The translations under genes were made by a program, and so were the position numbers. A stretch of DNA of 12,143 nucleotides. Origin: Lachnospiraceae bacterium (GTDB lineage: Bacteria; Bacillota; Clostridia; Lachnospirales; Lachnospiraceae). Under the pieces are notes generated by a model, which saw only the letters and a program-made list of their open reading frames with translations, did no database searches and was not told where the DNA came from. Location of the stretch: assembly GCA_021199395.1 (NCBI GenBank), contig JAJQIE010000206.1, forward strand, positions 1 through 12,143, in the 5' to 3' direction. Below are positions 6,010 through 12,143 of this stretch, piece by piece. Each line of letters opens with the position of its first letter. Within the stretch, counting starts at the first letter, position 1.

Positions 6010-6936
6010 ATGGAAAAGAGAAGAAATGGAAAAGCGTATGCTCTGATGCGCCTGAAAAAAAGCAGGCAGCTGTATCTTTTGATGCTTCCTTCCATTATCA
6101 TTCTGGTGTTGTTTACATACGTACCCATGTATGGAATCATGATTGCTTTTGAGGACTTCAGTCCGGCGAAAGGGATTCTGGGCAGCCCGTGGGCGGGATT
6201 GAAATATTTTAAACAGTATTTCGCTTCCTACAAGTTCTGGCCGACCATCCGCAATACCATCGTGATCAGTGTTTACAGCATTGCCGTGACATTTCCTCTG
6301 CCGATCGCTCTTGCTCTGATGTGCAATCAGATGCGGGCGCGCCGGTTCAAAAAATTTTTTCAGGTGTCCACGTACCTGCCGCATTTTATTTCGACGGTTG
6401 TTATGTGCGGTATGATCATCCTGTTTACTTCACCGAGCAGCGGTGTCATTGCAAAGCTGCTGTCGTTTGTGGGTATCACTTTTCCAAACGTTATGGGCAG
6501 CGCTTCAGCGTTTCCGACGGTGTTTGTGCTGTCAGAGGCCTGGCAGCACGTCGGTTGGGACAGTATTCTGTACATAGCGGCGCTCTCCGCAATCGATCCG
6601 GCACTTTATGAAGCCGCAACGATGGATGGAGCCTCCAAGTGGCAGAAGATGCTGCATATCGATATCCCTCTGCTGATGCCGACCGCAAGCATTATGTTCA
6701 TCCTGCGGATGGGCAGCGTTATGAGCGTCGGTTTTGAAAAGGTTTATCTGCTTCAGAATCAGCTGAATATGGCTTCCAGCGAAATTATTTCTACTTATGT
6801 ATATAAGATGGGATTGATCAGCAGCCAGTATAGCCTCTCTTCGGCAATCAACCTTTTTAACACGCTGATTAATCTGGTACTGCTGTTAAGTGTAAACTAT
6901 ATTACATCGAAGCTTCAGGGCACGTCGCTGATATAA
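6010..6936 (+). CDS. Sugar ABC transporter permease, LplB type
   Basis: A 308-residue inner-membrane subunit of a CUT1-type carbohydrate importer. The start has a basic N-terminus (MEKRRNGKAY...LKKSRQLY) and the first membrane segment at about 22-44 (YLLMLPSIIILVLFTYVPM), followed by about five more hydrophobic segments. The cytoplasmic EAA loop that docks the ATPase is at 201-220 (EAATMDGASKWQKMLHIDIP). The sequence resembles the LplB/YteP family, found with YesM/YesN regulators and large binding proteins. The ATG at 6010 is preceded by GGGGG (5999-6003) with a short spacer; the frame is open from 5914, but those 32 codons overlap the terminator. The second permease starts 12 bases after the stop. 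It forms a heterodimer with the 6949 product. The substrate is unknown; an oligosaccharide is likely, given the nearby GH31 gene. Confidence 0.93.
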   Translation: MEKRRNGKAYALMRLKKSRQLYLLMLPSIIILVLFTYVPMYGIMIAFEDFSPAKGILGSPWAGLKYFKQYFASYKFWPTIRNTIVISVYSIAVTFPLPIALALMCNQMRARRFKKFFQVSTYLPHFISTVVMCGMIILFTSPSSGVIAKLLSFVGITFPNVMGSASAFPTVFVLSEAWQHVGWDSILYIAALSAIDPALYEAATMDGASKWQKMLHIDIPLLMPTASIMFILRMGSVMSVGFEKVYLLQNQLNMASSEIISTYVYKMGLISSQYSLSSAINLFNTLINLVLLLSVNYITSKLQGTSLI

Positions 6937-6948
6937 CGGAGGTCGGAT

Positions 6949-7860
6949 ATGAGTACAGGAATAAAACACAGAGCAGGTAAAATAAAAAAATCCAGAGAGG
7001 ACAGGATATTTGATTTTTGTATCTATACGATCGCCGGTCTCCTGACGCTGATCGCTCTGTATCCGATCTATTTCGTGGTCATCGCTTCCTTCAGCGATCC
7101 CAAGGCAGTTTCGGCCGGAGATGTGGTACTGTTTGTATCCGGGTTTTCTCTGAAAGGATATAAGCATCTGCTGCAATATGCGGAGCTCTGGCGAGGATAC
7201 CTGAATACGATCCTTTACGCACTGGTGGGTACGCTCATCTGCCTCGTGGTAAATATTCCGGCAGGCTATGCGCTTTCAAGAAAGGATCTTTACGGAAGGA
7301 AATGGTTCGTCATTTTTTACATGATACCGATGTTTTTTTCAGGAGGACTGATTCCGACCTATATCAATATCCAGAAGCTTGGTCTTTACGATACCTTTTG
7401 GGTGATGGTGCTTCCGTTTTCAGTCATCACGTATTACATCATTGTGGCAAGAACATTTTTTACCACGGGACTTCCGGAAGATCTGTGGGAAGCGGCACAG
7501 ATTGACGGAGCCAGCACGCTGCGGTATTTCTTCTCCGTTGTGCTCCCGCTTTCCAAAGCAATCCTGGCGGTGATCGCCCTCTGGTCGGCAGTAGGACAGT
7601 GGAACTCGTATTTCAACGCAATGATCTATCTGCGGAACAGCAATCTGCAGCCTCTGCAGCTTGTGCTGCGGAATATTCTGATCAATAATCAGACGGCAAG
7701 CTCCATGATGACGGGGACCGCGGCCTCTGAGGCGCGAGAACTGTCAGACCTGATCAAGTATGGCGCCATTGTGATCTCATCCGCGCCGATTATGTGTATG
7801 TATCCGTTTGTACAGAAGTATTTCAACCAGGGCGTAATGGTCGGCTCCCTGAAGGGCTGA
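6949..7860 (+). CDS. Sugar ABC transporter permease, YtcP/LplC type
   Basis: A 303-residue second permease of the same importer. It has a charged N-terminus, a first membrane segment at about 22-46 (FDFCIYTIAGLLTLIALYPI) and further segments near 83-105, 119-135 and 147-166. The EAA loop is at 181-200 (EAAQIDGASTLRYFFSVVLP), and it ends with the family's typical YPFVQKYFNQGVMVGSLKG. The start ATG follows CGGAGG by six bases. The 12-base gap from the first permease indicates co-transcription and probable translational coupling. The protein is intact. No ATP-binding subunit is encoded in the window; CUT1 importers of Firmicutes commonly share one MsmX/MsmK-type ATPase encoded elsewhere. Confidence 0.93.
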   Translation: MSTGIKHRAGKIKKSREDRIFDFCIYTIAGLLTLIALYPIYFVVIASFSDPKAVSAGDVVLFVSGFSLKGYKHLLQYAELWRGYLNTILYALVGTLICLVVNIPAGYALSRKDLYGRKWFVIFYMIPMFFSGGLIPTYINIQKLGLYDTFWVMVLPFSVITYYIIVARTFFTTGLPEDLWEAAQIDGASTLRYFFSVVLPLSKAILAVIALWSAVGQWNSYFNAMIYLRNSNLQPLQLVLRNILINNQTASSMMTGTAASEARELSDLIKYGAIVISSAPIMCMYPFVQKYFNQGVMVGSLKG

Positions 7861-7934
7861 CAGGATAACCGGGCACAGGCCGGAAATCACGGTTTGAAGC
7901 TATAGAAATCACATTTTTGAAAGGAGAGCAGGTA

Positions 7935-9500
7935 ATGAAAAAAGGAAGAAAGCAACTAAGTCTTTTGCTGGCAGCAGCAGTAGCGGCCGGCACCATCGCA
8001 CCGGCGGTATCCGCGTCAGCGGAGGAGGAGCCGACTGTATTTCGGATTGCAACTGTCCGCTGGACGGATGCATGGCCGACCGAGTTCCTTCATGAAGGCA
8101 TTATGGGGGAACTTGAGGAGAAGTACAATATCCGGATTGAATGGGACATCTATTACAACAGTGACTGGTCGGAGCAGAAATCCCTGCTCCTGGCATCGGG
8201 CGATCTGCCTGACGCATTTCTGGGTTCCATCTGTCTGACATCCTCAGATATGGAGCAAAACAAGGAGAACTTTGTGGAATTGACCGATCTGATCGCAGAG
8301 AATATGCCGAACCTTTCCGCTATCTTTGAGTCCGACACGGATATGCTGGCATTGGCGCAGAATACGGACGGAGAGATCTACAGTCTGGTAAAGAAGCTTC
8401 CGCTGCGTGCGGCGACCGCAAACAACGCGTACATCAATCAGACCTGGCTGGATAACCTCGGACTGGAGGCGCCGACGACCTATGAAGAACTGGAAACGGT
8501 GCTGGAAGCGTTCCTTAATGAGGACGCGGACGGCGATGGAGATCCGACCAACGAAATTCCGTATACCTATACCGGTACTCTGGACTATGACCTGAGGAAC
8601 ATCCTGCTCCCGTTTGGTACTCTTGTAAGCCGCGCAGGCAATTATATGGGGTTAAACGCGGACGGCGAAGCAGTATTTATGCCGGTAGAGGAGAATTATA
8701 AGGAAGCTGTGAAGTGGATGCATAATCTCTATGAGAAAGGCCTGATCGACGCGGAATACTTTACACAGGATTCTTCCATGTATTCCGCGAAGATTGCTGC
8801 TGAGGGCGGATCCCAGACCGGGCTGATGTTTGGCTGGACGGCAGATGCGGAAGCGGGCGTTAACGCCGGTGAGTTTACGATTCTGAAATCCCTTGCCGGT
8901 CCGGACGGAAACTGCTATGTAGAGTCTGATCCGACCTTCCTGGATATGTCCGACAGAGAACTGGTTATCACGAATTCCTGTGAGAATCCGGAACTCCTCC
9001 TTCAGTGGGCGGATGAGTTCTACACCGATCTTGTAACGCTGCAGACCTACTATGGTTCGATTCCGGATCAGATCTCAGACAACGGAGACGGCACCTATAC
9101 GCTCCTTGAGCCGGAAGACGGTACTTCGCTGGATACCTCTGCATGGTCTTACTCCCTGCGTGACTTCGGCCCGAAGTATATGAGTGATGAATTTGCTGCG
9201 AATGTCATTCTGCCGACGACACAGGGCGACGGTGTGAAGCTGGCGGACGATGTGAATGCGGAATATGTGACAGATAACTTCCCGGTTGTCAGCTATACAT
9301 CTGAGCAGACGGAGACCATGAATATCATCACCACGGATATCTATTCCTATGTAAGCACACAGTATGCGCACTGGGTAGTAGAGGGCGGCATTGATGAGGA
9401 ATGGGATTCTTATCTGGAGCAGCTCAATGCGATGGGTCTGCAGGAACTGCTTACTATTCAGAGAGATGCTTATGACTATTATCTTTCCATCACGGGCTGA
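7935..9500 (+). CDS. Extracellular solute-binding protein of the sugar importer (large, LplA-like)
   Basis: A 521-residue binding protein that would deliver sugar to the two permeases encoded just upstream. The signal peptide is basic (MKKGRKQ), hydrophobic (LSLLLAAAVAAGTIAPAV) and ends SASA-EEE, a type I cleavage pattern at about residue 29. There is no cysteine lipobox, unusual for a Gram-positive binding protein that must stay at the membrane. The mature part has the family layout, including SDWSEQKSLLLASGDLPDAF (76-95) and WLDNLGLEAPTTYEELETVL (171-190). An EF-hand-like acidic loop, DADGDGDPTNEI (197-208), matches the probable calcium-binding loop seen in LplA-type proteins. ATG 7935 is chosen because AAGGAG (7921-7926) lies eight bases upstream; a TTG at 7917 would add six residues and has no ribosome binding site. 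The 74-base gap before it has no clear promoter, so it is probably read from the permease transcript. Confidence 0.92.
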   Translation: MKKGRKQLSLLLAAAVAAGTIAPAVSASAEEEPTVFRIATVRWTDAWPTEFLHEGIMGELEEKYNIRIEWDIYYNSDWSEQKSLLLASGDLPDAFLGSICLTSSDMEQNKENFVELTDLIAENMPNLSAIFESDTDMLALAQNTDGEIYSLVKKLPLRAATANNAYINQTWLDNLGLEAPTTYEELETVLEAFLNEDADGDGDPTNEIPYTYTGTLDYDLRNILLPFGTLVSRAGNYMGLNADGEAVFMPVEENYKEAVKWMHNLYEKGLIDAEYFTQDSSMYSAKIAAEGGSQTGLMFGWTADAEAGVNAGEFTILKSLAGPDGNCYVESDPTFLDMSDRELVITNSCENPELLLQWADEFYTDLVTLQTYYGSIPDQISDNGDGTYTLLEPEDGTSLDTSAWSYSLRDFGPKYMSDEFAANVILPTTQGDGVKLADDVNAEYVTDNFPVVSYTSEQTETMNIITTDIYSYVSTQYAHWVVEGGIDEEWDSYLEQLNAMGLQELLTIQRDAYDYYLSITG

Positions 9501-9548
9501 GCTCTTTCCCTGACAGAATAAATGGAGGCAGGCGCAGAACCTGTGTAT

Positions 9549-9588
9549 AGCCGGAGTGTGCAGCAGTGCTGCACATACTCCGGCTTTT
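9549..9588 (+). terminator. Intercistronic hairpin after the binding-protein gene (weak terminator or mRNA stabiliser)
   Basis: AGCCGGAGT (9549-9557) pairs with ACTCCGGCT (9577-9585), and inside it GTGCAG (9558-9563) pairs with CTGCAC (9569-9574), with a two-base AT bulge and a CAGTG loop. The 15-bp stem is followed by only four T and then GGGG. That suits partial termination or protection of the upstream mRNA from 3' exonucleases, which would keep binding protein more abundant than the downstream kinase. The kinase gene starts 38 bases later with no obvious promoter. Confidence 0.65.
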
Positions 9589-9626
9589 GGGGTATATAAA
9601 TACGGAGCATCCAGGGAGGGATATCC

Positions 9627-11366
9627 ATGGAACGAAAAGCAAAGAAGAATCCTGTAAGCGTGAAAAACGTCATGGGGTACCTGCTGGGAGGATTTCTGTT
9701 CATGATACTGCTTATGATGGCGGTTATGATACGAAATATCCGGGAGGTGCGTGAAATCGCCTATGAGTGCATAGAGAATAAGACAGCCATCTATGTGGAG
9801 CTGATCGGAAAAGACATCGACAATCTGTCTGCCGAACTGCTGGCTATGCTGGTTCGTGATAACAAAGAGCTGCTGGAGCTTCCGGATACGATTACTCCGC
9901 AGGAGAGCCGCTATTATGAGCTTCTCGAGGATATCAGAGATGATAATTTTACCAGAAAAACGGTATACGAGTATACTTACAGCTTTTTTGAATATGTGGA
10001 TTCGGCGGATTTCCTGATTCTTGACAGCTCCGTATACTTCAGCACGAGCCGGATTCCTGCATCCGGTACGATGCTGAAGGAGAGGCTGAAGGAAGCGATA
10101 GAAGGCGCTCAGCAGGGAATCGTCTGGGACATGCTGAAAGCGGATGGAACCGCATATCTTTTTGGCTTCATACAACAGGACGGAAAAGCCGTCGGCTGTA
10201 TGGCAAGCCTGGATGATATGTTTGCTGAGATTGATATTACCAATCTTGGATATGAGGGGATTCCTTTTTTTGAAAAAGACGGGCAGGTATATCTGGCTTC
10301 GGAAAATCAGGATCGTGAAGATATCATGAATCTGATCCGGGCTTCGGATCGCAGTGCACTGACCAATGATTATGCTTTTTATCGATACACTCTGAAAAGG
10401 GTGGGAAATCTTGAGATCCTGATCCTGTTTTCAAATGGTGTGCTGGACCGGATATCCGGTGTTCAGACTCTGCTGCTCCTGATCTATCTGATCCTCGTGG
10501 CTCTGGCTCTGTGGATCCTGGTGTATTTTTATCAACGGATACTAAAACCCATGCGGATGTTTGTCAGTGATCTGAAGAATCCGGAGAAGGAAAAGTTTTT
10601 GAACGATACCTCAAAGAAATCAGTCGTAGAGCTGGAATATGCAAGTGAAAAATTCCGTGAACAGTTCCGTGAACTGCAGTCTCTTCGTATTTCGCTTTAT
10701 GAGCAGGAGCTGCAGGTGAAAAAGACGGAACTGGAATATATGCAGGAACAGATCCGGCCGCATTTTTATCTCAACTGTCTGAGTATCATTCAGGGAATGG
10801 CAGAAATGCACCAGGAGGAAGAGATCATGCGGATTACCGAGATCCTGTCAAACTATATGTGTTACGTAATGAATGACTCCTCCGCCTTTCGTTATGTCCG
10901 GGATGAAGTGCATCATATTCAGAATTATGAGGATATTCAGCAAATACGTAAGCCGGAAAAGTTTCGTTATGAGGTGATCGCGGAGGATAATGTCAGGGAT
11001 GTCCAGATACCGCCGCTTATCCTGCAGCCGTTTGTGGAGAATTCCATCAGTCATGCGCTGCGGGCGGATTCCTGCATTGATATCACATTATATCTTACAC
11101 TTGGGGAAAGCAACGGAGTCCCAATGCTCTATGTGACAATCTCCGATACCGGACCGGGTTTTCCGTCGGAAGTCCTGAACGCACTGAATTGTGATGAACC
11201 GATCATCTTTGACGGAAGAAAACATATCGGGATCGCGAATACCATCCGCAGGCTGGAGATAGTATACGGGGGAAAAGCAGGTGTGCGCTTAAGCAATATG
11301 GCTGAGCATTATGGAGCAGTAGTGGAGATCTCGATTCCTGTAGAAAGCGGGAAAAGATTATCGTAG
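9627..11366 (+). CDS. YesM-type sensor histidine kinase
   Basis: A 579-residue membrane kinase that probably partners the response regulator at 4322. It has a first membrane segment at about 16-35 (MGYLLGGFLFMILLMMAVMI), an extracellular sensor region at about 36-278 and a second membrane segment at about 279-302 (TLLLLIYLILVALALWILVY). A linker and coiled region (about 330-372) lead to the His_kinase (PF06580-type) domain with phospho-acceptor His379 in QIRPHFYLNCL. The ATPase domain has LILQPFVENSISHAL (Asn472), SDTGPGFP (Asp507) and GIANTIRRL (about 535-543). Start: ATG with GGGAGGG six bases upstream. The sensor region has no obvious named fold here; it could read a sugar or the loaded binding protein. 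Unlike many loci, the kinase is not adjacent to its regulator; the three transporter genes lie between them. The frame is intact. Confidence 0.93.
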   Translation: MERKAKKNPVSVKNVMGYLLGGFLFMILLMMAVMIRNIREVREIAYECIENKTAIYVELIGKDIDNLSAELLAMLVRDNKELLELPDTITPQESRYYELLEDIRDDNFTRKTVYEYTYSFFEYVDSADFLILDSSVYFSTSRIPASGTMLKERLKEAIEGAQQGIVWDMLKADGTAYLFGFIQQDGKAVGCMASLDDMFAEIDITNLGYEGIPFFEKDGQVYLASENQDREDIMNLIRASDRSALTNDYAFYRYTLKRVGNLEILILFSNGVLDRISGVQTLLLLIYLILVALALWILVYFYQRILKPMRMFVSDLKNPEKEKFLNDTSKKSVVELEYASEKFREQFRELQSLRISLYEQELQVKKTELEYMQEQIRPHFYLNCLSIIQGMAEMHQEEEIMRITEILSNYMCYVMNDSSAFRYVRDEVHHIQNYEDIQQIRKPEKFRYEVIAEDNVRDVQIPPLILQPFVENSISHALRADSCIDITLYLTLGESNGVPMLYVTISDTGPGFPSEVLNALNCDEPIIFDGRKHIGIANTIRRLEIVYGGKAGVRLSNMAEHYGAVVEISIPVESGKRLS

Positions 11367-11387
11367 TTGAGGACGTTGTGAAAAGGG

Positions 11388-11432
11388 GTCTCCTGTGCCT
11401 CTGCGATGACGGCGGAACAGCAATCAGGAGAC
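11388..11432 (+). promoter_or_regulatory. Long-loop stem in the leader of the GH31 gene
   Basis: GTCTCCTG (11388-11395) is perfectly complementary to CAGGAGAC (11425-11432) across a 29-base loop, in the 81-base gap between kinase and glycosidase. The right arm ends just before the GH31 ribosome binding site (GGGAG, about 11439-11443). There is no T tract. It could tune translation or be incidental; no function is claimed. Confidence 0.3.
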
Positions 11433-11447
11433 AGGAAAGGGAGAAAC

Positions 11448-12143
11448 ATGAGAATAACAGATGATTTATGGAACAGAAATCCGGTCGGACGGCCGGAAAA
11501 TACCATTCAGGGAGAAACCTGGCGTTTTACACTCCTGACTGACCGGCTGATCCGCATGGAATATCAGGAAGACGGACAATTTGAGGATCGTCCGTCTCAG
11601 GTGGTGTGGAACCGGTATTTTGAGACAGTGCCGTACCGGGTGACGGAAAAAAAAGCAGAGAATGATGCGGCGGGCGGCTTTGAAGTTTATACGGAACGAA
11701 TGCATGTGTCATATGATGGAATGCCGTTTTCCGGCAATGGCCTTTCTGTAAAGGCGGCCGGAGGACTGCATCCATACGGGACAGCGTGGCGATACGGAGA
11801 TGTATCCGGAAACGGAACGCTTTTCGGGAATCTTGGAGGAACTGCCAGGACTCTGGACGAAGTAAACGGAGCATGTAAGTTGGAGGATGGTATTCTGTCT
11901 TTATCCGGATGTGCTCTTCTGAAAGACAGTTCTTCTCTCGTTTTGACGGAAGATGGATGGATCGAACCGAGGAAGTGCGATGGTATTGACATGTATCTGT
12001 TTGTTTATGGCTGCGATTACAAAGAGGCGCTTCGGGATTTCTACCGCCTTACGGGAGAGACGCCGATGCTTCCGCGTTATGCGCTTGGCAACTGGTGGAG
12101 CCGCTATTACGCTTATTCAGAAGAGACCTATATGGGACTGATC
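11448..12143 (+). CDS. GH31 family alpha-glycosidase, N-terminal part (runs off the window end)
   Basis: The first 232 codons, open to the last base, start MRITDDLWNRNPVGRPENTI. Residues about 1-200 match the N-terminal beta-sandwich of GH31 enzymes, for example TWRFTLLTDRLIRMEY and the GTLFGNLGGTARTLDEVNG segment. The last 25 residues, LPRYALGNWWSRYYAYSEET (from about 208), are the well-known start of the GH31 catalytic barrel. The nucleophile and acid/base aspartates lie beyond the window. GH31 members hydrolyse alpha-glucosides or alpha-xylosides, or act as lyases and transglycosidases; which one cannot be decided here. There is no signal peptide, so it should act in the cytosol on sugar imported by the neighbouring ABC system. 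The ATG is preceded by GGGAGAAAC, a good ribosome binding site. It lies 81 bases after the kinase, probably in the same operon. Confidence 0.92.
   Translation, partial: MRITDDLWNRNPVGRPENTIQGETWRFTLLTDRLIRMEYQEDGQFEDRPSQVVWNRYFETVPYRVTEKKAENDAAGGFEVYTERMHVSYDGMPFSGNGLSVKAAGGLHPYGTAWRYGDVSGNGTLFGNLGGTARTLDEVNGACKLEDGILSLSGCALLKDSSSLVLTEDGWIEPRKCDGIDMYLFVYGCDYKEALRDFYRLTGETPMLPRYALGNWWSRYYAYSEETYMGLI

Noticed and set aside
7861..7934. Promoter or terminator between the second permease and the binding protein
   Set aside because: Only a 4-bp CCGG repeat is visible, with no T tract and no convincing -35/-10 pair.
9075..10175. Long minus-strand open frame (366 codons) opposite the binding protein and kinase genes
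   Set aside because: The product has no recognisable domain and no ribosome binding site, and it spans two well-supported genes and their intergenic hairpin. It is a codon-bias shadow.
1..12143. CRISPR array, tRNA, rRNA, riboswitch or prophage module
   Set aside because: No regularly spaced repeats, cloverleaf, conserved RNA core or phage gene was recognised when reading both strands.

Overview
The window looks like a Firmicutes chromosome, most likely Lachnospiraceae or close relatives. The pointers are strong AGGAGG-type ribosome binding sites, a YesM/YesN two-component pair, a LplB/YtcP-type sugar ABC importer without its own ATPase, a GH31 glycosidase, and a cytosolic LacI-type-sensor/GGDEF protein. 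The taxonomic call is inference from gene content; no rRNA or tRNA gene is present.

Left part (1-4073), a decayed and rearranged region. On the minus strand lie the start of an aldo/keto reductase (1-412, cut by the window edge) and, just upstream of it, a flavodoxin-family gene broken twice: it has lost its 5' end, and a 77-bp palindromic insert (about 725-801) interrupts it. Next comes an intact, visibly more AT-rich plus-strand gene (1076-2668) for an AAA-ATPase-like/PD-(D/E)XK protein with its own promoter. Beyond it is a minus-strand pseudogene (2670-4073) for a sugar-sensor/GGDEF protein. It carries a frameshift, an apparent internal deletion, a degenerate GGDEF signature and a missing C-terminus. 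The AAA/PD-(D/E)XK gene sits exactly between the two truncated ends, so it probably arrived by an insertion or replacement that clipped both neighbours.

Intergenic region (4074-4321). It holds a possible minus-strand promoter with a 12-bp palindrome, and a cluster of ACTG/CAGT inverted repeats upstream of the response regulator.

Right part (4322-12143), a Gram-positive glycan-utilisation locus entirely on the plus strand. In order: YesN-type response regulator, strong terminator, two CUT1-type permeases, secreted solute-binding protein, intercistronic hairpin, YesM-type sensor histidine kinase, and the first 232 codons of a GH31 alpha-glycosidase. The likely scheme is that the kinase senses an extracellular sugar (or loaded binding protein), phosphorylates the regulator, and the regulator activates the transporter and glycosidase. 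The imported oligosaccharide would then be cut by GH31. ATP hydrolysis would come from a shared MsmX/MsmK-type ATPase encoded elsewhere.

No CRISPR array, phage module, tRNA or rRNA was seen. The most unusual objects are the 77-bp REP-like double hairpin inside the flavodoxin gene and the AAA/PD-(D/E)XK gene lodged between two gene remnants.
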